Source: an uncultured Oscillospiraceae bacterium (GTDB lineage Bacteria > Bacillota > Clostridia > Oscillospirales > Acutalibacteraceae). Taken from it: a stretch of DNA of 12,514 bases. The notes under the pieces are model-generated. The model did no database searches and was not told where the DNA came from. It saw only the letters and a list, made by a program, of their open reading frames with translations. Below are positions 6,348 through 12,467 of the stretch, piece after piece. The stretch lies in assembly GCA_900552115.1 (NCBI GenBank), contig URYP01000062.1:1-12514 (forward strand), given 5' to 3'. Position numbers and translations under genes: made by a program. Each line of letters begins with the position of its first letter. Position 1 is the first letter of the stretch.

Positions 6348-7619
6348 GTGAATACGCCATTTTTTACGGTAGATAAACGGCTGGATGCCGTATCTCAGCA
6401 GGCAATGGAGGATATCGCCCCGTCGTTTGCCGCCATTGAAGAAACGACGGAATTCAATCAGCAAAAGGTGCTGCGCGCCTTTATCGACCATCGAGTCAGC
6501 GACACACTGTTTGCGGCCACCACCGGCTATGGATATGGCGACCGGGGACGGGATACGCTGGACGAAGTGTTCGCACAGGTCATGGGCGCACAGGATGCGC
6601 TGGTTCGGCACAGTATCGTCTCCGGCACCCACGCCATCACCATTGCCCTGTCCGGTGTTCTGAGGCCGGGGGATGTGCTTCTTGCGGCCACCGGCGCCCC
6701 ATACGATACACTGGAAAAAGTAATCGGAATCCGGGGTAACGCGCCGGGGTCCCTGCGGGAATTCGGCATTGGTTATCGCCAGGTCGACTTGGACGAGCAG
6801 GGGCATCCCCGCATCCCGGCCATTGTGGAGGCGCTCACCGATGAGGTGAAGGTGGTACATATCCAGCGTTCACGGGGCTACGATCCCCGTCCGTCGCTGA
6901 CGGTAGCGGAAATCGGCGCGATTGCCGCCGCGGTTAAAGCCGAACGGCCGGATGTGATCGTATTCGTCGACAACTGCTACGGGGAATTTGTAGAGCGCAC
7001 AGAGCCCACGCAGGCCGGGGCCGACCTGATGGCCGGATCCCTGATCAAGAATCCCGGCGGCGGAATCGCGGAAAACGGCGGCTACATCTGCGGTCGGGCC
7101 GACCTGGTGGAGCTCTGTTCCTATCGCATGACAACGCCGGGATTGGGCCGGGAGGTCGGGGCCTCGCTCGGCCATAACCGTCCGCTGTATATGGGCCTTT
7201 TTCATGCTCCCCATGTGGTGGGGGAGGCGCTGAAAACCGCCCAGTATACGGCGGCCCTCTTTTCGCGTCTGGGCTTCGATGTCAGTCCCGCGCCCGGGGA
7301 GATGCGGGCCGATATCATCCAGACGGTGAAGCTGGGCACGCCGGAGGGGCTGGTGGCTTTTTGCCAGGGGATGCAGAAGGGCGCGCCGGTGGACGCCTTT
7401 GTGGTACCGGAACCGTGGGACATGCCCGGTTATGAGAACCCGGTCATTATGGCCGCGGGCGCGTTTATCATGGGTGCGTCCATCGAGCTGTCGGCCGACG
7501 GCCCGCTGCGTGAGCCGTATGCGGCTTATATGCAGGGCGGGCTGAATTTCCATTCGGGAAAGGTCGGCGTGCTGCTGGCCGCCCAGTCAATGCTGGAGCA
7601 GGGCGCGCTGACATTGTGA
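6348..7619 (+). CDS. PLP-dependent enzyme, methionine gamma-lyase / 'aluminium resistance protein' family (PF06838)
   Basis: A 423-residue fold-type I PLP enzyme of the family annotated as methionine gamma-lyase-like or aluminium resistance protein. The family is common in Firmicutes, with no firmly established physiological reaction. The probable PLP lysine is K234 in GSLIKNPGGG (230-239). The PLP pyridine-contacting aspartate is likely D208 in VDNCYGEF, and SGTHA (92-96) resembles the phosphate-binding loop. The GYGYGDRGRD segment (60-69), the GYDPRPS segment (177-183) and the glycine-rich GGGIAENGGY (237-246) are strongly family-like. The start is GTG at 6348, 2 bases after the GNAT stop. 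It is the last gene of the murD operon and ends just before a strong terminator. C-S lyase activity on a sulfur amino acid is a reasonable guess, not shown by sequence. Confidence 0.9.
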   Translation: MNTPFFTVDKRLDAVSQQAMEDIAPSFAAIEETTEFNQQKVLRAFIDHRVSDTLFAATTGYGYGDRGRDTLDEVFAQVMGAQDALVRHSIVSGTHAITIALSGVLRPGDVLLAATGAPYDTLEKVIGIRGNAPGSLREFGIGYRQVDLDEQGHPRIPAIVEALTDEVKVVHIQRSRGYDPRPSLTVAEIGAIAAAVKAERPDVIVFVDNCYGEFVERTEPTQAGADLMAGSLIKNPGGGIAENGGYICGRADLVELCSYRMTTPGLGREVGASLGHNRPLYMGLFHAPHVVGEALKTAQYTAALFSRLGFDVSPAPGEMRADIIQTVKLGTPEGLVAFCQGMQKGAPVDAFVVPEPWDMPGYENPVIMAAGAFIMGASIELSADGPLREPYAAYMQGGLNFHSGKVGVLLAAQSMLEQGALTL

Positions 7620-7641
7620 TGTCCTGCCTGTAATCCCTTTT

Positions 7642-7685
7642 ACTAAAAAAGGACGATAGCCCTGGGGCTATCGTCCTTTTTTAGT
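7642..7685. terminator. Bidirectional intrinsic terminator between convergent genes
   Basis: A perfect 21-base inverted repeat (7642-7662 with 7665-7685) has the GC-rich core GGACGATAGCCC / GGGCTATCGTCC, flanked by A6 on one side and T6 on the other. Read in either direction it gives a stable hairpin followed by a U-tract. It serves the PF06838 gene on the plus strand and the RNHCP gene on the minus strand. The remaining bases to 7747 show nothing else. Confidence 0.95.
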
Positions 7686-7747
7686 TTTCGCTGAATGGGG
7701 GTGGCCGTGCTCCTGACCACCGGTCCGGTTTGCTTTGCCTCCGGCGT

Positions 7748-8173
7748 TTAGGTCAGCGTTCCTTCTCCTCCCATTAACATGGTCATTTCCTCGATCCTTT
7801 CCAGAGGAAACGGCGGAAGCGCCACAGGCTTCATGGCCATAGCCATGAGTTTCATGGGGTTGTCGTCAGCGGCTATTCTATTTGAGCTTAGTTTCCCACA
7901 GATGCGACAGCGATGAATAATCGCCCATTCGCCGTTCTTTTTAACCCAAACGGCAATCGGCTCCATAACGCCACCGCAATCCGCGTTTCTATCGCCCGGC
8001 TCCTCGTCTAAATGCTGACTGCACAGGCAGTTTGGACAATGGTTCCGGTGTTCGCTGCCGGCTCCCTCCGGAATGACGGTTCTGCCACACATTTTGCAAA
8101 CAAAAGTGTCATGGCATGCGTGTGTTTTATAATATCCTTTTTCGAACGATTTTTTCTTGTTTTCACGCTTCAT
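7748..8173 (-). CDS. RNHCP domain zinc-binding protein
   Basis: A 141-residue protein carrying the RNHCP signature (R43-P47), a domain of unknown function found in Firmicutes and Actinobacteria. Cysteines C26/C29, C46/C49 (plus C51), C66 and C89/C92 are arranged in pairs that likely bind one or two zinc ions. The N-terminus is very basic (MKRENKKKSFEKGYYK), consistent with nucleic-acid or ribosome contact, which is inference. The C-terminal ~30 residues are Met/Pro-rich. The ATG at 8173 has a perfect AGGAGG (8183-8188) 9 bases upstream. The gene stands alone between the pyr operon and the convergent terminator. It and its leader are more A/T-rich than the neighbours, which suggests acquisition. 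The upstream leader can form structures that hide or expose this ribosome binding site. Confidence 0.88.
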   Translation of the reverse strand: MKRENKKKSFEKGYYKTHACHDTFVCKMCGRTVIPEGAGSEHRNHCPNCLCSQHLDEEPGDRNADCGGVMEPIAVWVKKNGEWAIIHRCRICGKLSSNRIAADDNPMKLMAMAMKPVALPPFPLERIEEMTMLMGGEGTLT

Positions 8174-8182
8174 GCAATAATT

Positions 8183-8219
8183 CCTCCTAAAAGTTATATC
8201 AAAACTTTTGGGAGGCTTG
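8183..8219 (-). promoter_or_regulatory. Shine-Dalgarno-sequestering hairpin upstream of the RNHCP gene
   Basis: Read on the minus strand, CCTCC (8215-8211) pairs with GGAGG of the RNHCP ribosome binding site (8187-8183). After one C/A mismatch, AAAAGTT (8209-8203) pairs with AACTTTT (8195-8189) around the loop TTGATAT. This 12-pair stem would block translation initiation. It competes with the upstream pairing 8234-8243 / 8210-8219. Confidence 0.6.
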
Positions 8220-8243
8220 AGTTAATTGTTACGCAAACCTCCC
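8210..8243 (-). promoter_or_regulatory. Competing (anti-sequestering) hairpin in the RNHCP leader
   Basis: On the minus strand, GGGAGGTTTG (8243-8234) pairs with CAAGCCTCCC (8219-8210) over 10 pairs, one of them G-U, with a 14-base loop. It uses the same CCTCC that would otherwise hide the RNHCP ribosome binding site. The two structures are mutually exclusive. Its 5' arm begins 2 bases after the stop of the small leader ORF. Confidence 0.6.
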
Positions 8244-8245
8244 GG

Positions 8246-8281
8246 TTAGCGAACAATGCTCGAAGAATTGTGTTTTAACAT
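8246..8281 (-). CDS. Putative leader peptide of the RNHCP gene (11 aa)
   Basis: A short ORF encoding MLKHNSSSIVR, with ATG at 8281 and stop TAA at 8248-8246. It is preceded by AAGGAG (8294-8289) at an ideal 7-base spacing. It ends 2 bases before the first arm of the competing hairpins. That arrangement resembles leader peptides of translational attenuators such as those of erm or cat genes, but sequence similarity to known leaders is not claimed. Too short to be certain on coding grounds alone; the case rests on the ribosome binding site and the structures downstream. Confidence 0.5.
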   Translation of the reverse strand: MLKHNSSSIVR

Positions 8282-8288
8282 GAGGCAT

Positions 8289-8328
8289 CTCCTTAATAAG
8301 CTGGTTCAGGAGCTTTATCAATGCTCCC
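8289..8328 (-). promoter_or_regulatory. Upstream alternative pairings at the leader-peptide ribosome binding site
   Basis: At the expected 5' end of the RNHCP transcript, GGGAGC (8328-8323) can pair with GCTCCT (8313-8308) around a 9-base loop. The same CTCCT (8312-8308) can instead pair with AGGAG (8293-8289), the leader peptide's ribosome binding site. The stems are short (5-6 pairs), so the evidence is modest. Confidence 0.35.
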
Positions 8329-8335
8329 GAAATCT

Positions 8336-8364
8336 ATTGTAACATATCTTATAGTCTTATTCTA
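8336..8364 (-). promoter_or_regulatory. Candidate promoter of the RNHCP gene
   Basis: On the minus strand, TACAAT (8341-8336) has an extended -10 TG (8344-8343). A weak -35-like TAGAAT (8364-8359) lies 17 bases upstream. The start would fall near 8329, right at the first leader hairpin, giving a leader of about 155 nt. Confidence 0.4.
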
Positions 8365-8406
8365 TGGGATTTTTTAGTGGGGAGTGGCGTTTTACTAATA
8401 ATTATT

Positions 8407-9318
8407 TTACCACTCTTCAAGAGTGCCGGTCAGCTCGCTGATGGAAGCCAGCTTTTCCTTTTTGGCATAGGCCTCCAGCCCGTCGATGATGTTGACCATG
8501 GCCATCGGGTCGCGGAAGTTGGCTGCGCCCACCTGTATGGCAGCCGCGCCGGCAATCATCATTTCCACCGCGTCCTCCCAGGTGCTGATGCCCCCCATCC
8601 CCATCACCGGGATTGAGACGCGCTTATATACGTCTCGCACCATCCGCACCGCCACCGGGAGCAGAGCCGGGCCGGACAGCCCGCCGGTATTGTTGTGCAG
8701 GATCGGACGGCGGGTGCGGATGTCGATTCGCATGCCGGTGAGCGTATTGATTAGTGACAGCGCATCGGCTCCGGCGTCCTCTACGGCGGCGGCAATGTCG
8801 CCTATATTGGTGACATTGGGCGTCAGCTTAACCATCAACGGCTTGCGGCAGTATTTCCGCACCGCCGCCGTAACCTCCGCCGCGCTTTGGCAGGAGGTAC
8901 CGAATCCCACTCCGCCTTCCTTCACATTGGGGCAGGAAATATTCATTTCAATCATATCCACCGGCGTATCGTTCAGCTTTTCCGCCATGGCGCAGTAGTC
9001 TTCGATGCGGCTGCCCGCTATATTGGCGATGGCCGCCGTGCCCTGATCTTTAAGCCAGGGCAGATAGATGGAGGTGAAGGCCTCCACGCCGGGATTTTGC
9101 AGTCCCACGCTGTTCAGCATACCTGCCGGGGTTTCCGCAATGCGGGGTGCCGGATTGCCGGCCCGCTCCGCCAGCGTGGTCCCCTTGCAGGACACGCCTC
9201 CCAAACGGGAAACGGGATAAAACTCATTGTATTCCATGCCGTAGCCAAAGGTGCCGGACGCGGCGATTACCGGGTTTTTGAATTCCACGCCGCACAGGGT
9301 TACCCGCATATCGCTCAT
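8407..9318 (-). CDS. pyrD: Dihydroorotate dehydrogenase B (NAD+), catalytic subunit
   Basis: FMN-containing subunit (PyrDB type) that oxidises dihydroorotate to orotate in pyrimidine synthesis and passes electrons through PyrK to NAD+. The 303-residue TIM barrel fits class 1B. The catalytic base is C129 in NISCPNVKEGG, the class 1B residue. Other recognisable elements are ASGTFGYG (20-27), K45 in SCKGTT, LNSVGLQNPG (68-77), K164 in VKLTPN, N191, SGPA (215-218) and the FMN phosphate-binding MGMGGI / QVGAANF (239-244, 262-268). The start ATG overlaps the pyrK stop as ATGA, with GAGGAGGTGG upstream, so the subunits are translated together. No convincing terminator follows: GAGTGG (8415-8410) can pair with CCACTC (8387-8382), but the loop is long and there is no U-tract. 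The transcript may therefore run on towards the RNHCP gene. Confidence 0.97.
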   Translation of the reverse strand: MSDMRVTLCGVEFKNPVIAASGTFGYGMEYNEFYPVSRLGGVSCKGTTLAERAGNPAPRIAETPAGMLNSVGLQNPGVEAFTSIYLPWLKDQGTAAIANIAGSRIEDYCAMAEKLNDTPVDMIEMNISCPNVKEGGVGFGTSCQSAAEVTAAVRKYCRKPLMVKLTPNVTNIGDIAAAVEDAGADALSLINTLTGMRIDIRTRRPILHNNTGGLSGPALLPVAVRMVRDVYKRVSIPVMGMGGISTWEDAVEMMIAGAAAIQVGAANFRDPMAMVNIIDGLEAYAKKEKLASISELTGTLEEW

Positions 9319-10088
9319 GACCAGTCCACCTCCTCGGCCGTAAATACCGGGCCGTTCAGGCAGACCCGGGTATGCTTGACTTTATCGCCGTCCTTGGTTT
9401 TGCACACACACCCAAGACAGGCGCCCACGCCGCAGCCCATGCGCTCCTCCATGGATACATAGCAGGGGATTTTCCGCTCGCGGGCGATATCCGCCACCAG
9501 CTTCATCATAATTTTGGGGCCACAGGTATAGATCACATCGCAGGAATGTTTATCGAGATGATCAGCCAGCGCCTGGGTGGTAAAGCCGTGAAAGCCCGCA
9601 GAGCCGTCATCAGTACATAAAACCGCTTTTGCAGAGCAGGCGGCTATGTCGTCCTGCAGGATGGCCGCAGAGGCATTGCGGAACCCGGTGATGACCGTGG
9701 CATTGCGCCCAAAATGCCGGGCCAGGGGCAGCAGGGGAGGCACGCCGATGCCGCCGCCTACCAGTATCGCTTTTTGGGAGGCGTCTTTTAAAGGGAATCC
9801 ATGGCCTAGAGGTCCCACAATGTCCAGGGGGTCGCCGTCCTGTAAGCCGGCCAGCCAGGCCGTTCCTTTCCCTCGGATTTCAAAGACCAGCCGGATCACA
9901 CCCAGTTCTGCGTCAAATCCGCAAAGGGAAATGGGGCGGCGCAGCTGAAACCCGTCGCACAGCAGGTTGACAAACTGGCCGATGGAGGCCAGTCGGGCAA
10001 TTTGCGGCGCGGATACGGTGAAATTATAAATACCGTCGGCAATCTCCGCTTTGTGGAGGAGCCGGCACTGTTCCTGCAGATAGCGCAT
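9315..10088 (-). CDS. pyrK: Dihydroorotate dehydrogenase B (NAD+), electron transfer subunit
   Basis: FAD and [2Fe-2S] subunit that takes electrons from PyrDB and reduces NAD+. The 257 residues fit the family. The FAD-binding motif RRPISL is at 50-55, and the NAD-binding ILVGGGIGVPPLLPLA is at 108-123. The C-terminal iron-sulfur cluster ligands C219, C224, C227 and C243 have the expected C-x4-C-x2-C-x15-C spacing. The ATG at 10088 follows AAGGAG (10097-10102) by 8 bases. The stop overlaps pyrD by 4 bases. A 60-base gap with a stem-loop separates it from pyrF, the only sizeable gap inside the operon. Confidence 0.97.
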   Translation of the reverse strand: MRYLQEQCRLLHKAEIADGIYNFTVSAPQIARLASIGQFVNLLCDGFQLRRPISLCGFDAELGVIRLVFEIRGKGTAWLAGLQDGDPLDIVGPLGHGFPLKDASQKAILVGGGIGVPPLLPLARHFGRNATVITGFRNASAAILQDDIAACSAKAVLCTDDGSAGFHGFTTQALADHLDKHSCDVIYTCGPKIMMKLVADIARERKIPCYVSMEERMGCGVGACLGCVCKTKDGDKVKHTRVCLNGPVFTAEEVDWS

Positions 10089-10113
10089 GGCGGTGTCTCC
10101 TTTTTAAAGGTAT

Positions 10114-10142
10114 CCGCATGTTTTCTTTAAATGAAAACGCGG
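10114..10142 (-). other. Stem-loop in the pyrF-pyrK intercistronic gap
   Basis: On the minus strand, CCGC-GTTTTC (10142-10133) pairs with GAAAAC-GCGG (10125-10120 and 10117-10114), with loop ATTTAAA and a 2-base AT bulge. No U-tract follows, so it is unlikely to terminate. It could stabilise mRNA or tune expression of pyrK/pyrD relative to pyrF. Confidence 0.5.
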
Positions 10143-10148
10143 CTGTGT

Positions 10149-11075
10149 TCACTTCATTATGTTGGCCAAAATATCCTCTTTCATACGCAGGGCTTCCCTA
10201 CGGGCGGCCCCGGCGTAATCCTCTTCGGCGCAGCCTTCCTTCTGCCAGGCGCACAGAATGGCACGGGAGGAATTGATGACCGCGCCGACGCCGCTCTTAT
10301 CGAAAGCGCCGACCACGTCTTTCGCGCCGCCGCCCTGCGCGCCGTATCCCGGCACCAGGAAGAACGTGTGCGGCAGCGCCTTGCGCAGTTCGGCCAGCTG
10401 TGCGGGATAGGTGGCCCCCACAACCGCTCCGACGCCGGAATAGCCATATTCGCTGCCGGGAAGCTGTTCGCCCCACTGCTCGCACATGGCCCCCATGCGG
10501 CGGTAAAGCGGTTCGCCGCCCTCCAGCAGTTGATTCTGCAGCTCCCCGGAAGAGGGGTTCGAAGTTTTGACCAGCACAAATATACCGGCGTCCTTCTGCC
10601 GGCAGACATCGATCAGGGGATTAATACCATCCGATCCCAGATAACCGTTCACCGTCAGCGCATCGCCGCCGAAAGCGGTCAAATTCTGCCCCTCAACACA
10701 GGTGGTACCCAGATGAGCGGTGGCATAGGCTTCCATGGTGGAACCGATATCATTGCGCTTGCCGTCGGTGATGACAAACATACCTTTGCGGCGGGCATAG
10801 GCAATGGTTTCGGCCAGCGCGCGCATACCCGGCCAGCCGTACATTTCATAATAGGCGGCCTGTGGTTTGACAGCCGGAACGATATCGCACAGCGCGTCAA
10901 TCAATCCTTTGTTAAAGGCGAACAGCGCGGCGGCGGCTCCCTCCAGATTGGTTCCATATTCATGGAAAGCGGCTTCGCGGATTCCGGCAGGAATATAGTC
11001 CAGCTTGGGGTCGAGACCGGCAACGGTCGGGTTTTGCAGCTTCAGGATGCCGGCAATCAAACGATCTAATGACAT
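10149..11075 (-). CDS. pyrF: Orotidine 5'-phosphate decarboxylase (type 2)
   Basis: Catalyses the last step to UMP, decarboxylating OMP. The 308-residue length and motif context place it in the longer type 2 subfamily rather than the ~240-residue B. subtilis type. The catalytic Asp-Lys-Asp set is in DGKRNDIGST (104-113: D104, K106, D109), with K70 in AVKPQ as a further active-site lysine. VPGYGAQGGG (241-250) and NSSRAI (268-273) form the phosphate-binding end of the barrel. The start ATG at 11075 lies inside the end of pyrC (10-base overlap), with GGAGGAGGAA directly upstream, so the two are translationally coupled. Confidence 0.96.
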   Translation of the reverse strand: MSLDRLIAGILKLQNPTVAGLDPKLDYIPAGIREAAFHEYGTNLEGAAAALFAFNKGLIDALCDIVPAVKPQAAYYEMYGWPGMRALAETIAYARRKGMFVITDGKRNDIGSTMEAYATAHLGTTCVEGQNLTAFGGDALTVNGYLGSDGINPLIDVCRQKDAGIFVLVKTSNPSSGELQNQLLEGGEPLYRRMGAMCEQWGEQLPGSEYGYSGVGAVVGATYPAQLAELRKALPHTFFLVPGYGAQGGGAKDVVGAFDKSGVGAVINSSRAILCAWQKEGCAEEDYAGAARREALRMKEDILANIMK

Positions 11076-12355
11076 GGCGGTTCCTCCTCCATATAAACCA
11101 TTTTTCCACTCAGGATAGTGGCTTTGACTTTTCCGTACAGGGTTTTCCCCTTAAACGGCGTGTTGCGGGATTTGCCGTGAAGCTTGTCCGGATCGACCGT
11201 CCAGCTTTCCTCCGGATCGAACAGCACCAAATCCGCCGGCATTCCTGTGTGAAAGGAACCGGCCTTTAGCCCCAGAAGCCGGGCAGGAGCGGTGGACATG
11301 CAGCGCAGCAGCTCGAGCAGCGTCAAATAACCGGGGCGTACCAGCGCCGTGATGCCGGCCGCCAAAGAGGTTTCCAGTCCGACGGCGCCGTTGGGAGCCT
11401 TCGCAAAATCCGCCTTATCCTCCGGCGAATGCGGGGCGTGATCGGTAGCGATCACAGACAGGGTGCCGTCCTGCAACCCCCGGATAATTGCCCGCACGTC
11501 GGATTCGGTTCGCAAAGGCGGATTCATCCGGTAATCGGCGTCGCGGGATCGCAGACATTCATGGGTAAGCGAGAAATAGTGGGGGGCGGTTTCGGCTGTA
11601 ACCGGAATGCCTTTCTGCCGGGCGTCCCGCAGCAAAGCCACGCTGCCGGCTGTGCTGACATGGCAGATATGAACCGGGCAACCGGTTTCCGCCGCCAGCC
11701 GGATTTCCCGGGCGACCGCCACCTCTTCCGCGGCGGCCGGGATACCGGGTACCCCCAGCAAGGCGGATACCGCCCCGTCGTGCATAATGCCGTTTCCCGC
11801 CAGGCCGGTATCTTCGCTGTGGGACAGTACCGGTAACCCGACGGCAGCGGCTTTTTTCAGGGCTTCCGTCATCAGCCCGGCGGTGGGAACCGGCTTGCCG
11901 TCGTCCGAAAGCGCCACGACGCCGGCTTTTTTCAAGGCGGAAAAGTCAGTAAGAGCTTGTCCCTGCATTCCCTTCGTGACCGCTCCCACCGGATACACAT
12001 GCGCATCCGCACGGCGGGCTTTGTCGGCCAGCCGTTGCAGCAGGTCAGGATCGTCCAGCACCGGATCCGTATTGGGCATGCAGACCACCGACGTCACGCC
12101 GCCGGCCGCCGCCGCACAGCAGCCTGTAAAAATATCCTCTTTATAGGTCTGCCCCGGATCACGCAGGTGCACGTGCATGTCCACCAGACCAGGCGCACAT
12201 ACCAGTCCGTCCGCCTGAACCAGCGTGGCGTCCCCGACTGGCAGTCTGTCAGCGACCGCGGCAATCTGCCCTTTGCGAATCAGCATGTCCGCTATCCGCG
12301 ACATATCCTGGGAGGGATCTATGATGGTGGCCCCTCGGATCAGCAGGTCTTTCAT
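11066..12355 (-). CDS. pyrC: Dihydroorotase (type I)
   Basis: Cyclises N-carbamoyl-aspartate to dihydroorotate using two zinc ions. The 429-residue length fits type I amidohydrolase-fold dihydroorotases. Metal and substrate residues are visible: H61, H63 and R65 in DMHVHLRDPG, bridging D152 in ALSDDGK (an aspartate where type II enzymes use a carbamylated lysine), H179 in LSHSED, H232 in HICHVSTAGS and D305 in ATDHAPHSPEDK. N97 in MPNTDP helps bind substrate in known members. All catalytic residues are intact, so it is an active enzyme rather than a PyrC' pseudo-subunit. The ATG at 12355 is preceded by an AAAGGATG-type site at somewhat long spacing. It is the first gene of the pyr operon, with a promoter directly upstream. 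Confidence 0.97.
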   Translation of the reverse strand: MKDLLIRGATIIDPSQDMSRIADMLIRKGQIAAVADRLPVGDATLVQADGLVCAPGLVDMHVHLRDPGQTYKEDIFTGCCAAAAGGVTSVVCMPNTDPVLDDPDLLQRLADKARRADAHVYPVGAVTKGMQGQALTDFSALKKAGVVALSDDGKPVPTAGLMTEALKKAAAVGLPVLSHSEDTGLAGNGIMHDGAVSALLGVPGIPAAAEEVAVAREIRLAAETGCPVHICHVSTAGSVALLRDARQKGIPVTAETAPHYFSLTHECLRSRDADYRMNPPLRTESDVRAIIRGLQDGTLSVIATDHAPHSPEDKADFAKAPNGAVGLETSLAAGITALVRPGYLTLLELLRCMSTAPARLLGLKAGSFHTGMPADLVLFDPEESWTVDPDKLHGKSRNTPFKGKTLYGKVKATILSGKMVYMEEEPPCH

Positions 12356-12396
12356 TAGGTCACATCCTTTGGCGGCTGAGCCGGAATATTTTTCCT

Positions 12397-12426
12397 ATTA
12401 TAGCATAAACGCCTGTAGATAGGCAA
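12397..12426 (-). promoter_or_regulatory. Extended -10 promoter of the pyr operon
   Basis: On the minus strand, a consensus TATAAT (12402-12397) preceded by TGC, which makes an extended -10, lies 18 bases after TTGCCT (12426-12421). The start near 12390 gives a leader of only about 35 nt. That is too short for a PyrR-type attenuator. Confidence 0.75.
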
Positions 12427-12449
12427 GGGCATGGCGCTAAGTTTTTGCC

Positions 12450-12467
12450 GACAAACGACAAATGACA
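12450..12467. repeat. Short tandem repeat upstream of the pyr promoter
   Basis: GACAAAC GACAAAT GACA, a 7-base unit repeated about 2.5 times, lies 24 bases upstream of the pyr -35 box. It could be a protein-binding site or chance. Confidence 0.3.

Noticed and set aside
8012..8278. 88-residue plus-strand open frame across the RNHCP gene start and leader
   Set aside because: It is antisense to a gene with a clear family signature, has no family resemblance and no ribosome binding site. Its 3' part is the structured leader.
8382..8415. Terminator after pyrD
   Set aside because: GAGTGG/CCACTC forms only a 6-pair stem with a loop over 20 bases that overlaps the stop codon, and no U-tract follows. 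Kept only as a remark.
10131..11069. 312-residue plus-strand open frame opposite pyrF
   Set aside because: Antisense to an unmistakable OMP decarboxylase, with no domain and no ribosome binding site. It is a by-product of codon bias.
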